In this document: positions 1-13,900 of the stretch, piece after piece
How the letters are laid out: each line of letters begins with the position of its first letter
Numbering within the stretch: the first letter of the stretch is position 1
Source of the DNA: Phallusia mammillata
Taxonomy: Eukaryota; Chordata; Ascidiacea; Phlebobranchia; Ascidiidae
Length of the DNA stretch: 64,000 nt
Reading direction: 5' to 3'
Assembly: GCA_003260075.1 (NCBI GenBank)
Contig: QLIY01000063.1
Location: 159,194-223,193, forward strand
Translations under genes and position numbers: made by a program
The notes under the pieces: generated by a model
Seen by the model: the letters and a program-made list of their open reading frames with translations, nothing else
Databases searched by the model: none
Told to the model about the DNA's origin: nothing

Positions 1-245
1 TTTTTTTTCTCATCATTTGTCCATAATAGGCTTGCAAAAAGTCTGATGACAATTAAGATTACTAGGCTGGTAATATCTTTTACAGTGTCACTATAACTAT
101 TTAGACCAGTTTTGAAATTCACATATCTAGCAAATGAGTTTTAGTTACGTTACCACAGCCAGTCCATGTATTTCAATCCACATGTTCACAGCCGCACAAA
201 CTGATATCTGCGGCTGCAGGCTTTACACCTCTGATCTAATTTGTT

Positions 246-710
246 GTGTCATGTGTAGAGAACCTGCAAAAAATTGGGACAAATTTTCCCCCCATTTTTG
301 TCATTGCTGATGACCTTTCAATGACCTCTGAAAGTCTGGATGAAGACCACCAACATTTAAACGCAACTTTTTTACAAGATTTTCAAAACAAACATCATGT
401 CATGAAAAAAATTCAGAATGATTCACAAAATCCAGGTTGGGGAACTACCATGTGGTGCTTTTGATGATTTGGATGATGACAAATATGTTTCAGAAAATAA
501 TTTTGCCATGGTTTCCAGGATTTTAAAAGATAACGCGGCTTTGTGCAAAAAAAGTCAAGCACCGATTACAACCTGTCGCCATAGAAACAGAGCAAAATAA
601 CTCTCACTCAAGTAAAGTGCAATCGAGCTTCAAACACTTGAAAATCCGGGCTCTGATATTCTCAAAATCTCCCAGAAAACTGGTGAACAAATGTAAGTGC
701 AGATGTTGTA
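246..710 (+). pseudogene. Possible frameshifted coding relic of unknown family
   Basis: Three consecutive plus-strand stretches in different frames have protein-like composition: about 255-430 (DDLSMTSESLDEDHQHLN), 424-560 (GAFDDLDDDKYVSENNFAM) and 555-710 (RLQPVAIETEQNNSHSSK ... KHLKIRALIFSKSPRKLVN). Two frame changes would be needed to join them. I do not recognise the family. It could be a decayed gene or transposon fragment, or chance; the case is weak. Confidence 0.25.
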
Positions 711-740
711 CAACAATCGAGTGGTACTGATAACTTACCT

Positions 741-810
741 CATGGTGGGGCTAGTGAGTTACCATCACATGGTGGAACTAGTGAGTTGCTGTCACATAGT
801 GGGATTAGTG
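741..810. repeat. Tandem repeat, 27-bp unit, about 2.6 copies
   Basis: Units start at 741, 768 and 795, each beginning CATGGTGG or CATAGTGG and containing ACTAGTGAGTT or a variant. The third copy is cut short where a transposon-like end (CAGTGTTTCTTAACC) begins at 811. Confidence 0.7.
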
Positions 811-1525
811 CAGTGTTTCTTAACCTTTTTTGCGCTCGTACCCTTTGAGCTTTCATAACATTTTCTCGTACCCCCTGTCCAAAATGGCCGACGGAAGTAA
901 ATAAAATTGTAACAATTAAACTCAGTGTATTGATAACTTGGGTGTTGAATGCATGCATGAAAACAGTATTGTAAGTAGTACAAAACTAACCCGTTCTAAA
1001 TATTTAACAAAGTAACTTGTTACGCATTCTTCACAAATATGCCCCCCCCCCCCCTATTCACAGTTTTGTCTGAAATTACAAGATTTAATACTAAAACAGC
1101 CTGTCAAAATTTCTTGAGGGGGGGCCATGGCACCTTGCCCCCCCTAAATACGCTAGTGACTGCATGATTCGGACACTCTTTTGTGCTGATTTGTGCGCGG
1201 TCGATTCAGGCAACGAGCACCACAAACAGAAAAAAGTTCGCCCTCATCCATAAACCAATTACAACAAAAACGGGCAAAGAAACCACCAATTTTGGCGGGT
1301 ACGCTGCTTGGCGAATCCCTATATTAATTTTTAATGTATTAAATTTAAAATTTTATTGTTCAGATTTAAAACAACAAGATTTGTCATTTGTTTCCCTAAG
1401 CTGATCATGTTGGTTTTCATTGTTACGCAATACACGCAAGAAACATTATACTTATCGTTTAAAAATGCCAACACAAATATAAAATCGATGCGAAAAAACA
1501 GTACAGCGATTAAAACCAGTCGTAC

Positions 1526-4500
1526 CTCAGGGTGTGGAACTAATGGCAGTTCTCTGACATAGTCAAGGTAGGATTGGTACGACCCATCGGGTGGAGCTTT
1601 GTACATTCCACTTGGTGAGAAGGTGTAAGAGTCGTCTAGCACAATTTTGTCTACATACGTCTAAATTGAAAACAAACATTTATAATAAACAGAATTTTCC
1701 CAAATAATTTCGAAAATCATCACGAGCTACCTCATACGCTTCACGGTTTTCTATAAGGTATAAGATTTTGCTTCAGAATTGAAATAGGCGAACCCACGAA
1801 AAGCAATGCTTTAAATTCAGATAGAAAGTGTTACATAGAAACTTTTTTCTCAGCGTGTAAACTCAATCGTCCAAGAAACTTTTTGTTGCACATAAATTGT
1901 AATCACATTTCACAATTAATAATGGAAATTCTGTAGTGATTGCGGACCAATTTCACTGCACTTACAATGGACAGAAGCGAGAGGAGAAGTCTTCTGTCCT
2001 TATCATCGGTGACACGACCACCGTAGTTACATTCACCAGTCAGATAAGACAGCGCAACCAATGGAAGCTCATCGTATTCGTTCAAGAACATCTAGGGATA
2101 ACAAAGATGGGAATACATAACTTAGATATTGTTTCACGCTTTTTGTGCAAAAATAGCAAGAAAATCTATTTAAAAATCTGTAATATATTGTGGTACAAAA
2201 CAACATGTTACATGAGGTTTTGAATATACAACATAACACATGACACAAATGTATAGATAAGTTGATATCACATTCTGCAGTTTGTATTGTGCTTTGCTGT
2301 AGTTGGGTCATACCTGTAGTTGTCTCATGCTGATTCGCAAGTCGGATTCGTTGAACTCATAAGGAATATTCCAACCCAAAGGACCAAACTTGCGACGTTC
2401 CTGCACCATTGCATGGAAGAAGCACAAACCGAAAAGGAGTTTTCTCCATTCCTAAAAAACAGAATGTAAAACATAACCGTTTACCAAAAGTTCTAATAAC
2501 AGCACAAAATACTTTTTTTACAGGAGTCTTACAGGTCTACACACAGTTGTAATAGCCAAAAATGGTCTGCATTCTGCAACGACTTTTTTCTCAACGCCAA
2601 GATGTAACAAGCATCGTTAATATCACAAACTTATAAAAAGTCTCTGGATGTTCTTTTCTTTGGGTTCCATTGATAATCTCGACAATATTTGTCTTAATGA
2701 TGTTTATCTTTTACGCAGTCTCTAATTGTTGTTTTTATTTTTGTGGATATGTTCCAATTCAGATAATGTAAACGTGGAAACTATTTTACCTTTGGTTTGT
2801 TGCAAGCTGCGAAGAAGGCAGGATCAGATATGGGATCATTAAGATAAGAGCGAAGCAAATTTGCTCGAAGTCCCTTCGGAGGCTCGTTCGTCATTTTCAC
2901 ACCGTTCTGTTACAAACGACATGATTTGTTTTTTAAAATCAATCAAAAACGACCCGGTTTTCGGTTTTCCTGAACAAGGTACTGAATTTACCTGTAGATT
3001 TACCAAAAAGTGCTAAATTAAGTTTTGCTTTAGCGTTTAAAATTATATACAAAGCCTAAAATGGTCAAAGTATAGTCATAATACCGAACTTTAAAAAAAT
3101 AACACCAAAGAGGTTATAAAAGTCAAGCAACGGAATTGAATTAGTTTGGAATTTTGGGAAGTTGTGGAATTGGGGCTGTTAAGTTACCTGCAGGATTGGT
3201 ACAGGAAATTTTTCGGACGGGTAACTTGTAAGCCAAAGCCGGAAATCTTTATGTGTGTTTTCTGGTACGATCACTTCCTCGCAAATCTTTTCCAGTGTTG
3301 CCATCCAGCTTGTTGCCAAGTGACAGTTCTGCAGCACAACCCAGGTGCCCTACAAATAATTAAAATGCATCTTCAACAGATTGCTGACATAAAGCCTTAA
3401 AGCTTAAGTGGTCAAATATTATCAAGACACTATTTCGTTAAAATTGAACTAGTTGTGTCGTGTGCTTTGTGGCATGCTTACTTTCAACGTAGCATCATCT
3501 ATCATTTTCTGTGCAATCGGTCCTTGTCCCTGTCCAAGTGAAATGGTTCCAATACGATCTCCTCCGAATCCACGGTCTCCAGCAAACTTCAACAAGCCTA
3601 AAAACAAAAATACAAGCAAAAGTCTCAAAATCTATTTCGGCTTGACTAAATGACGAAGTGCATTCGGTCAAAACTTATTCATAAAAATTTATAGGTCAGT
3701 CCAGAGTTGTAAACGGACCCGAAGTTTGAGCTCGAACCCGTAAGTATATGCCTGAAGCCCGACCCGAACCCGAATCGTTTTGGAAAAGCCCGTTTGGGCC
3801 CGAAAGTTTGATTGATACGCCTATAATAAAGAAGACATATGCAATGGACTATAGTAAACAATGACTTAAACAAGACGTTTGAAAGGCTGTTGGGCATTAG
3901 GATATACCCAGCACCTAGCTACTTAGCACAGCAAAATACTCTGCAATGGGCAACAGGGTTTTAAAACCATTTTTAAAGCAAAACAACCTTACCGGCCATG
4001 GGATCAGCGCCGGGTGATAGGACGAAGATTAGCGGAGTGCAACAGCTTGAATCACTGTACGACCCTGCGAGGTCAAAGGTCGGAGGTTCAATGAAGGCTC
4101 GGCCCATTTCGTCCACGATAAAATCCTGCACTGCTGGCACCACTTTGTCGGGTCGCAAACACCGCAACACCACCATGCGGTCAAGACCCGACAGGGTGTT
4201 CCATTTGTCCGGAAATCTATTAGAAATTATGCCATTTGGGTCAATGAAGACGAGGAAAAAATTTATAGCTGCTAGTGTAGTGTTCTAAGGCCCTAAGGAT
4301 GAAATAAGCCGAAGTACTTTTATTGTTATAATCGTTATTTATGTATCAATAACATAGGTTCGACCTGGGCATAAAAAATACAAAGCCTAAGCCTTCTTTG
4401 TTCAGTAGGGAGCTAACTACTACTGTACTAATTATGTTAAAACCAAATTTCAACAGAAAAAAATATCACTGTGATACAAACTAATTTGGTTTATCACGTG

Positions 4501-7500
4501 TTTAATTTTCTAATATTTTTGAGCAACTAACTAGAATTTGTGTCAGCCAGAGTTTTTCTGACCTAACGACAAGCTTGGTATTTTTACCATACTAACCTAA
4601 ACGCAACTAGCGGAATCCTGCTTGACCGAGGATAAAGCAATTTAGTAATCCAAGTTTCTTACTTGTCAGTATGGGGGTTGGCAGAGTCATATACAGTTTT
4701 CCAGCTATTAGGGTTCGTCTTGAAGTGATCCATCAGCCCTTTGAGGTTTTTAAGGTTGGAAGCACGCACAATTTCCGACCACGACTTATCCTGGAACCAC
4801 TCAGGAGCTGGATTGGGATGAGGATTATCAAGAGCCACTCCACCAGTTAGGAAGAAGCGCCACACTTCATCGTCTACTTTGCCTATTTGAAAAAGTTACA
4901 GTATTAATAGACCTTTTGACTGAAATAACGTGACAATTAGGCGAATGATGTCGTAGGTGATTTGGTGACATTTTTACATGCTTACTTGATTGTTTGCTAA
5001 AGCCTATGACAAGGCCATGACTGCAAAAAACTTAGATAAAAAAGTCCTGGTAGTGAAAAATTTTGTAGTGAAGTCACAAAAGACAATGGATTTATAATGA
5101 TCTATTGCGTTAACAAAATAAAATCTCTTTGCATTTTATTTTCTGACGATAGCAAAAATGTCAAAACACTTGATAAAACGGAGTCGTTCGTGTGATATCG
5201 CCTAATTATCACAAACTTAGTGAACAAATCCTTATACAATGCTCTCCTGCTTAACCGTCTTAACATTAAATCAAAGTCGTGAGTAAAACACCCACCCTTG
5301 CTGCTCTGGAGGGCAACAGTAAGAACGAATGAGAAAAGCAACTTATCCTTCTCGAAGAGTGAACGACACACGTTGTTATAAATACTTGCTGTGAAATGCT
5401 CGTTTAAGTTTTCGATTCGTTCTGCCAGATCATCAGACTTCCCACTGTTTTCAATCGACTGTGCAAAAGAAGTTTAGTCTTACTTGGTAAGGTAAATTGA
5501 TTTTAGATTATGCCAATTGATTTGTAAAAAAATGATAGAAAATACTTTCCTTATCTACAAACCTCTTTGGCCTAGTTTGCCTCTAACTGTTTGAAATTTT
5601 ATGGTGTTTAGAATAGGTTCGTTCAGAGCAACATCCGTTTACTAATTTTGTATCAAACTTATACAATTCGAAGGTAGGACTTAAGTAACATGAAAGAAGC
5701 GAGCTGTAATTGTCCGCCTGTTGTGATTGCCCGCCTATATCTGCTTAATAGGTTATTGTATGTTATTACATGACATACCACTTGGTGAACAAAGTATGTA
5801 ACAAACCAACCATCAGGTAGAGATTGATAAACCAAGCAAGTGAGTACTGATACATCGGTTCGATGTTTGCCAAATCACAAATGCAGAAGAACAAAACAGC
5901 TGAGTGGACTGACACCGGTTTGTATCCGTTCCTTGTCTCATCGATCTGACGTTCAGTCTAAAGCAAAACAAAGACAAAGTTGCAAAGGTTTGATTGTACA
6001 ATTTAAAATTCTGTGAAGTGGTAATTTTTATACATTCGTCCCTACTAACCTCCGAAGCAATTTCCTGTTTGGCAGAGATTTCCTCTGAAAGAGTCTTGGA
6101 CGATGAGAGGATCTGAATTGCTGTTTCATCTTCTAGGATGTTGCCTTCTGACGAGGATAGTACCTAAATCATTTGTCGCCAATAAATATCAAAACTAAAT
6201 CCATTGGTCAGGGCATATTCACTTATTTGTCCTTTAACACAAGTAAAACGTGTCAAGTTGTGGGATTGGAAAAAATACCTTCAGGATTTTATCCTCGATG
6301 GTTTTCAACTGCCTTTTGTTTTCTGCTCCCTCTAAGATCAGTTCGTTCTTCTTCTGCTCAAGCTCAGGTTTCTCTTTGGCTGCGACGATGCCGAGAAGCT
6401 GATCCTGTAATCCCAAGGGAGTGATCATAAAGTTCACCAGACAGACCTGTGAGGAAAAAACGACAAACCTTTAAACCACACCAGTATATGTGTAAGCAAC
6501 TATAACAAAATCGTTCTAAAAATGTAGGCTTTGGCTGTGCACAAATTGGATAAAATATCTTATCATCTGTTGTAACAACCAGTACGCCAAACAAATTTGA
6601 TCCACCATTGTTTTTGTACTCAGAATTTAAAGGACACACAATAGAAAGATATTTAGCCTATTCGTATGGCATTATATACCAATAAAAAATACATTTGGGT
6701 AGCAATTACCTTGACCGATATCTCAGGAAGATAGTGGGGATTTCTGAGACTGGTTGTCATATAGAAGCGGAAGTCACGCGAGTACTCAATGATGTTGTCA
6801 CCGAGCTTGATATATTCGACTCCTTGCTGTTTGTAGGTCTGCTTAAGAAGAACCGTCTCCAGGATTGCATCCAATTCCTCACCTACAACCAGAAAGAATA
6901 ACATTAAGTCTTCATAAGGTAATTTTTTACCGTCTCTGTAAATTAACCATAAACAAATGTTTACTTAGGCACACTTTCCACGGCTCTGAAAACAATAAAC
7001 AGGCAATACAACTAACATATTTAAATAAAACTTGATGATTTAACAAACGCTTTGTCTTTTTTGTGGACATGATTTATCAACATTCCGACTTTTATTTAGT
7101 CTACAGATCATTTCTTAACACTGCGGCCGCCATACTTTACATGCAAACTTAAATATGCTTTTACTTACCTAAGTTCTCCAAGAGGACGGGGTAGCCAAAT
7201 TGGATGGAATTCTCCAAAGATCGAATGTAGGTTGGATCGGAAAGTTTCAGGACAGCCAGTTTGTTTTCTTTCTCCATGTTCTTAATCCACTTGTTTGCTT
7301 GACCTTGTGGATCGATCATCAGTGGCCAACGTCGCGAATTGTTGACAACAATTCCTGATGAACAAAAGCAATAAAAATTATATTCATTGCGAAACAAGGC
7401 GAAGAAGAAAACTAAATGTTTCTGGTTTAATACGTTCGCAACAGGAAAATATTCCCCCAAATTTTAATAGAGCTATAGTTACCCTAATGGACAACATATA

Positions 7501-7970
7501 TTTTGTCAGTAGAAGGTGGTCTTCGCAAAAGGCATTAGCACAAACTCCTTCATTATTGCAGCACTGTTTACAAAATTTGTATAACACTACTGTAAGAGAT
7601 ATAGTTACTACAGTTTAGGATAAGAAACAGTGTATATAATACACATTGGCATCCGCTACTACAGTAACATATACAGTAACATAACATATACACAAAATTT
7701 TTAAAAGCTTTCGAAAACAATTTGTGCCCCAACCCATTGTATAAAAAATGACATGTAAGCAATTAGTACACACCGTTGTCAATTGAAAATGAATCGACGG
7801 GCAAGCCGGCAATTGTCCAATCACGAATTTGCACTGGATCGCCGAGTGTATTGGCAAGCTGGAAGTTCTGGGAGCAAGGAATTTCTTCAACCTTGAAGGC
7901 ATCCTGCCACTTCGTAACACAATCGTTACGGAAGTCGACAGTAAACGGACCAAGGTAGGCTACCGTTCCT
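1526..7970 (-). other. DNAH3: DNAH3 exons: AAA5, AAA6 and start of C-terminal region
   Basis: Approximate exons: 7786-7970, 7175-7356, 6711-6883, 6285-6447, 6056-6165, 5812-5957, 5297-5464, 4664-4885, 3993-4225, 3481-3600, 3187-3352, 2790-2905, 2310-2450, 1968-2091 and 1526-1660. Landmarks: [20 protein letters not shown] (AAA5), [55 protein letters not shown] and [16 protein letters not shown] (AAA6), [51 protein letters not shown] and [15 protein letters not shown]. This order is the usual one for axonemal dyneins. The last exon, 1526-1660, ends VPHPEV; the family normally continues with GLHENADI, not found in the window. Confidence 0.9.
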
Positions 7971-10900
7971 GTGTTTTAAAGATAAATGTTAGCAGTGAGT
8001 CCAACAATGCCTTGACAAGAGATGTGAAAGTAGTTCAAATTCGGATGAATTCTTAACGATTTTTTTTACGAAATACATTCGTTTTTACTGAAACTATTTT
8101 AAATTAGAAGAAACGGCAATTTTCTATGGCAGCGTTTGCTCGCTAATGAATTGCAACCAGTAAAGACATTTGCGATTTTTACGCCAATTTTTGACAAAAA
8201 ATACCAGTATAAAGAACTAATTTGATATATTTTTATTAATTTTTGATATATTATTAATTTTTTTGTTTTATTGTATTTTTTGACACTCAGACGGCAGTCC
8301 GAGAACTGAAAATTGCCCTTTGTCGTTCACGGGATTCGAAGCCCGGATACTCCCGGGGACGAAACCCGATCAGGTTTTGTATATGGGTCAGGCGCGCCAG
8401 GCCATTCGGTCAAGTTCCCGCCCAATATCATTATTAATTTTTGATATATTTTTATGCTTAAATAATATAAAGCTGGTGCAACACAATAATCCTAGTTCTA
8501 AATGCTGCTGAAAAAGCTTTCAACATACCTGATGAAAGTAGGACATCTCCAGTCAAGTTAACCAATTGTATTCCCAATCTTTCTGCAGCTAACGTCCATC
8601 TGCAATCAACACAAACACATGTTAAATTATTGTCGCTGTTTAAAGTATTTACTGCTTCATCTAAACCCGGACCTGTCCTTCTCTCCCCCAAGTCCACTGA
8701 TCAGCTTCTCAGCGCGGTCAAGTTTCTTCGAGCAAATGTCGATGTTTGTTTCCAATTCGATCTTCTTTTTGTTCATCTTGTCGAACTCGGCTTGCAATGC
8801 TTCAACTTTGTCCAGCACCTACAGTAAGAAATGGATTCGGAATTCAGTTAGATCGGTGATTCTTAACGTTTTATTATTGTTGCCTCAGGAAACAACCAGT
8901 GACTTTCATTTGCATAACAAGATTTACCAACTATGACGCCCCCCCCCCCTTGTCGAACTCGGCTTGCAATGCTTCAACTTTGTCCAGCACCTACAGCAGG
9001 AAATGGATTCGGAATTCAGTTAGATCCGTGATTCTTAACGTTTTATTATTGTTGCCCCAGGAAACAACCAGTGACTTTCATTTGCATTACAAGATTTACC
9101 AACTATGACGTCAGAAAAAGATGACGTCACCAAACCAAAAATTGCCAAACGTCAAATAACCCCGTTTGGGGTTAATGTATTATGTATATAGATCAATGTA
9201 TATCACACCAAATACAGAAACAAAAACCAAATATATAAATCTGAACCAGGAATTGTCCATATCCAAAAGAATCGATTTGCATGTGTGGACACAACTTTGA
9301 CTGACCTCTTTTAGTTCGGCCCTCTTAGCGTTCAGTTTCTTCATCTGGACTGCCAGTTCTGATTCAGCTGCAGCGAGTTTGATCTTCTTTGGAGCGACGA
9401 CCTTCGCCACCCGCTCATACATTTCCATCGCACGGACCCACTTACACAGACCTACGTGAAACACATGTTTCAAAAATGTGTTCGTGCAATTTTTCAGGTA
9501 TGCAATATCCTTCATACAAGGCTAGGATTCGACTTGACCTGAACAAGTGATAAAAAGGTAAAATGCGAATTGTATTGCGACCAGTCTAGCATTTACCACC
9601 AGCTGTTAGGTTATTCTTTAGGTCAGTAATTCTCAGCCTTATACAAATACCACCTGCCAACTTCTTCTATCGTCGCGTACCACCTAAACCCTGTTTAAAT
9701 GAGTAAACCAAGAGATAGGCGTACTTTTCTTGACTAGGATAGCATATTTCCGAAACTAGCAAGGTTAACGATCCCAAAAGAATGACCATGGCATAAGTTT
9801 CGCCCAAAACCAGGTAGGACTTATCAGTTGGGGCAGTTGAGTTGCAATTCTTGATCTGACTTGAATTGAGTTAAAACGCACAGATACGTAAGCATACCTT
9901 CGCAAGCTGATGATACATTCTTGATGGTTGCCGGGTTAAACTCGGGATTTGGAATGTATTTGTCTCGAATCTTCTTTATAACCGGTCCCGATATATTGTC
10001 CTTGTCATAAGCTTTGAGAGAATCGAGAAATCTCATGTCGTTCATCATCTTTTTGCTCGGACCCCAGTAATCCTCAATCATTTTGCCTGTCAACAACATA
10101 TAATACAATTTGAATCGTGTTTTATTTGTAAATTACACAAAATAGCGGTGTTTTTTATTATTTACGAATATAGTTTTTTTTCGAGCGCTACAATTGAAAC
10201 CCAGCTCCGTCGAATTCCAGAGATTAAAACGCTTTCTGTACTTCTTCAATAAATCGTTAAAAAATGAACAAAATAAGGTTGTATTATTCATTGTAACAGA
10301 TTTAAAAAAGTGTTCCTTCTGTTTTGCTTTCAGTAATCTTAATTTGCTAATCACAAAATTTAATACCTGATTTCCATTGCAAAAACAATTGTACCAATTC
10401 AGTGACCACACAATTCCGGAAAAATAATATTTTGAAAGCTTACCGGAACCAGACGGATCCGGTTTTCGTTCCGGTTTGATATTTTTCATCACACACACCG
10501 ATTCAAGTACAACCTTGACAGCGCTTGGCGGGTTTTGCATGGATTTCACCACAGTAATATCTTGTGGCTTGAGAGTGTTAAGAGCGGCAATAGCAGACTC
10601 CAGAGCCGGCATAGCTTCAGCGAGATCAGCCGAACATTCGTCCTTGATCGCTTGAGCAACTGAGGCCGCCTCGTTTGCAACTTTTTCATCTGCAGCTACA
10701 ACCTAAGATATACAGTGGGCTGTTTACTATCTAAACGGTTTTTCGGTCGTCAAAAATTCATTAAATGATTTGAGAAATAGCAGGCAAGGCAAAACAATGA
10801 AATATTTTTACATTTTAAGAGAATCTAGGCTTGCGAGATCTAAAGATTTTTTGTTGTTTGACGATAAGTACACGGGTTTTTGCATGTCTAGTTAATGAAC

Positions 10901-13900
10901 ATATTACACAGTTTTACATAAAATTTAATAAAATTAATCATTTTCAAACAAGCGTCTCAAATTAAAAAGGTATGTTTAACTTATAGAACATGAAGCACCG
11001 GTAAAAACGCGACACATCCAGGGGCGACGTAAACCGAACACAAACCTCTTTCTTTGCTTCAACCTCCACAGAATCGTGCTCAATTTTCACCATAATTTTA
11101 TCGGTTTCTTCTGAAGTCTTGATTAATTCCGGTTGAAGACTGGTCAGTTCAGCTTGCATGACGGTCACCTACAAAAAAAATGGTCAAGTTTTAAAGGGCC
11201 AAAAACACAATATCTTTGCAAAGGGGCATCAACTTTTACCCCCCCCCCAATTCCGGTTGAAGACTGGTCAGTTCAGCTTGCATGACGGTCACCTACCAAA
11301 AAATGGCCAAGTTTTAAAAGGCCAAAAACACAACATCTTTGCAAAGGGGCATCAACTTTTTATTACCTGTGAGCTCGCGAAGCTCAGTTTTTCAAGTCCA
11401 TTCAAATACCGATCCTGTAACGTCTTAACCTCATCACGTTTCACACCGAGCAGAGACTTAAACGTCATAATCAACTCGAGGTATGACGTTGGTGTGACGT
11501 AGTTGCGGCGTCGCAGTGTGCCCCAGAAGCTCTCAGACAAATCGCGAACGCTATAAACGAAAGTGAAGTAGAGAAAATGTTTATATACAAATCTCTTCGT
11601 AAAAAAATTATCTCTTAGCAGACTGCGTAGCCTACCTCTCATGGAACATCTTGCACATCTTAACGCATCTCAGTCTCGTATCGTCCTCGACGTCCACATC
11701 CTCCAGGAACTTGTTTGCCACCATCTCCAATGCGTCCTCTGGCCAAGCCTATGAAGAAAACTACATGTTAGAAAATACAATCTGCGTGGCGACATAGCAG
11801 CAGTGACATGTTTTTGAGTAGGATTGGCCCGATAATACTGTTTCGGCACCGATACCCGATGCCACGAGCGGTCTCAGTACTCGTACGATACTTTGATGGT
11901 TACGAAACAAATACCGATACTTTTGAAAGCTTATTAAAGAAGTAGCAAAACATATTAGATACGGAACAAACGAGTATGTGTGCACGTTATAAAAAAAACA
12001 CCTAATTCGCTGTAGCGATTTTACACTAGATCACGTTTTTCTTGTTTTGCCCGGGCATGTTTTTTTACGAGCGACGAGGTAAGAACGGAGGAAATTTGAT
12101 ACAGCTTTTTTGTGAATGTATTTGAGCAACAGTAAAGGAAATGTCAGCCATGTTTATGTGTGCGACTAATCGCTTTTTTCCAGGTTACAAATCTAAAAAA
12201 AAAGATTTTTGGCTGGTACAGGTAAACTATTAAGTATGGTTTAATATACAGTGTGTAATAATGTAAAGTGTAGACTGAGTCATTTTTGCCATGTGTGAAA
12301 GTGATTTGTCTAAGTGTATGTGTAACCATTGTGGTGCTAATGTGACCCTAGTGATAGTAGCTCACTATCATGGACCACATCAAATCTCCGTAAGAATCTT
12401 TAGTGTATACACAGAGATTTAGGGAACCCCCCCCCCGGTTCTAACACTGTTGTAATGTTCGCAACAGCAGAACTATTTATCATTTCTGTTTGAATTGTTG
12501 CCCCCCCCCCTTTTACACTAGATCACGTTTTTCTTGTTTTGCCCGGGCATGTTTTTTTTACGAACGACGCGGTAATAACAACAGAAATTTATACACCTTT
12601 TTTGTATGATGTTATGAGCAACAGTAAAGGAAATGTCAGCCATGTTTTTGTGTGCAACTAATCGCTTTTTACCCAGTGGCAAATCTAAGAAAAATGATTT
12701 TTGGCTGGTAAGTGAACTAGTAGGTAAACTATTGAAGTATGGCTTAATATAAAGTGTGTAATAATGTAAAGTGTAGACTGGGTCATTTTTGCCATGTGTG
12801 AAAGTGATTTGTCTAAGTGTATGTGAAACCATTGTGGTGCTAATGTGACCCAGGGTGGTAGTAGTTCACGATCATGGACAACATCAAATCTCCGTAAGCA
12901 TCTTCAGTGTATATACACAGAGATTTAGGTATATGACAATGCAATTTTCAGACTGAAGGCTTTCTTGGTGTAGCATCACACAAGTCCCCCCCCCCTAGAA
13001 TTTTTTGCTAAAATTGTCCGGGATCCCGGGAGAGAAACCCTAATACTGGCCCCCCCCCCTATTGCTGCTATAGCTTTTCCTGACAGTCATACAACAGAAG
13101 CCATTTCTAATGCCCTGAAAGATTTTTTTCTTTGTTAAAAGAGGAAGGAAAGGTTTGTGCAATACTGAGAGATGGTGCCAGTAACATGGTGTCTGCTGCT
13201 AAGTAGAAGAACCTTGACTTGCATTTATACGTGTACATTCATAACATTTATTTTTTATTTAAAAATTTTGGGATTGAAAGCTTCAGTTGCTAAGTACATG
13301 TATTAAACATATTTGTTTCAAAAGGTGTGGATTCACAAAGGTCTTGTTGGCCAAATTACACATACATGGCTACTTTCACCATTCCTCATTGGCTAGTGGA
13401 ATTATTCCAATAAAAATGGTTATTGATAATATCACATGCTGGAATTCACTGGTGATGTTAGAGGTATGTTGGTTTTGTAACATGTAAATGTTGTGACCAA
13501 GTCTAAAAACTATTACAGTACTTCCAGTGTCAAAATATTCACTAGTTCCGCATGCATCTGAACATGATCTGTCTTGTGACATAAGATTGGATGCTAATCG
13601 CTTGTGATTGGATGCTAATTTCCAAAACAATTGGAACTTTTGGACCATTTAAAACTGCAATATGTCAATAAGGCAGGGAAGATGAATATGCCTCTGAAAT
13701 TGTACCAACAGTGATGGCTGTTTCAAAACAACTCTAAATGGTCAGCACATCCGGTATGATTGCTTTGTGATCGAAGCTAAGTTCGACAATTGACCCTATG
13801 TTTTAGTATGTGTATTTGTTAACAGGACATTGAACGTAGAATCATGAGCTCTGATAAGCAGCTTACCATGATTACCTTTTGTGGACTCAAAGTGTGTTTT

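Larger units (their letters stand above)
1..1525. other. Intron of DNAH3 (no dynein exon recognised)
   Basis: This stretch lies downstream of the last visible DNAH3 exon, and conserved C-terminal dynein motifs (e.g. the expected FWISGF block) are absent on the minus strand. It holds a short tandem repeat (741-810), a transposon-like end CAGTGTTTCTTAACC starting at 811, a C-run near 1041-1053 without a visible neighbouring copy, and a possible broken plus-strand coding fragment at 246-710. It is best read as a large intron. Confidence 0.6.
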
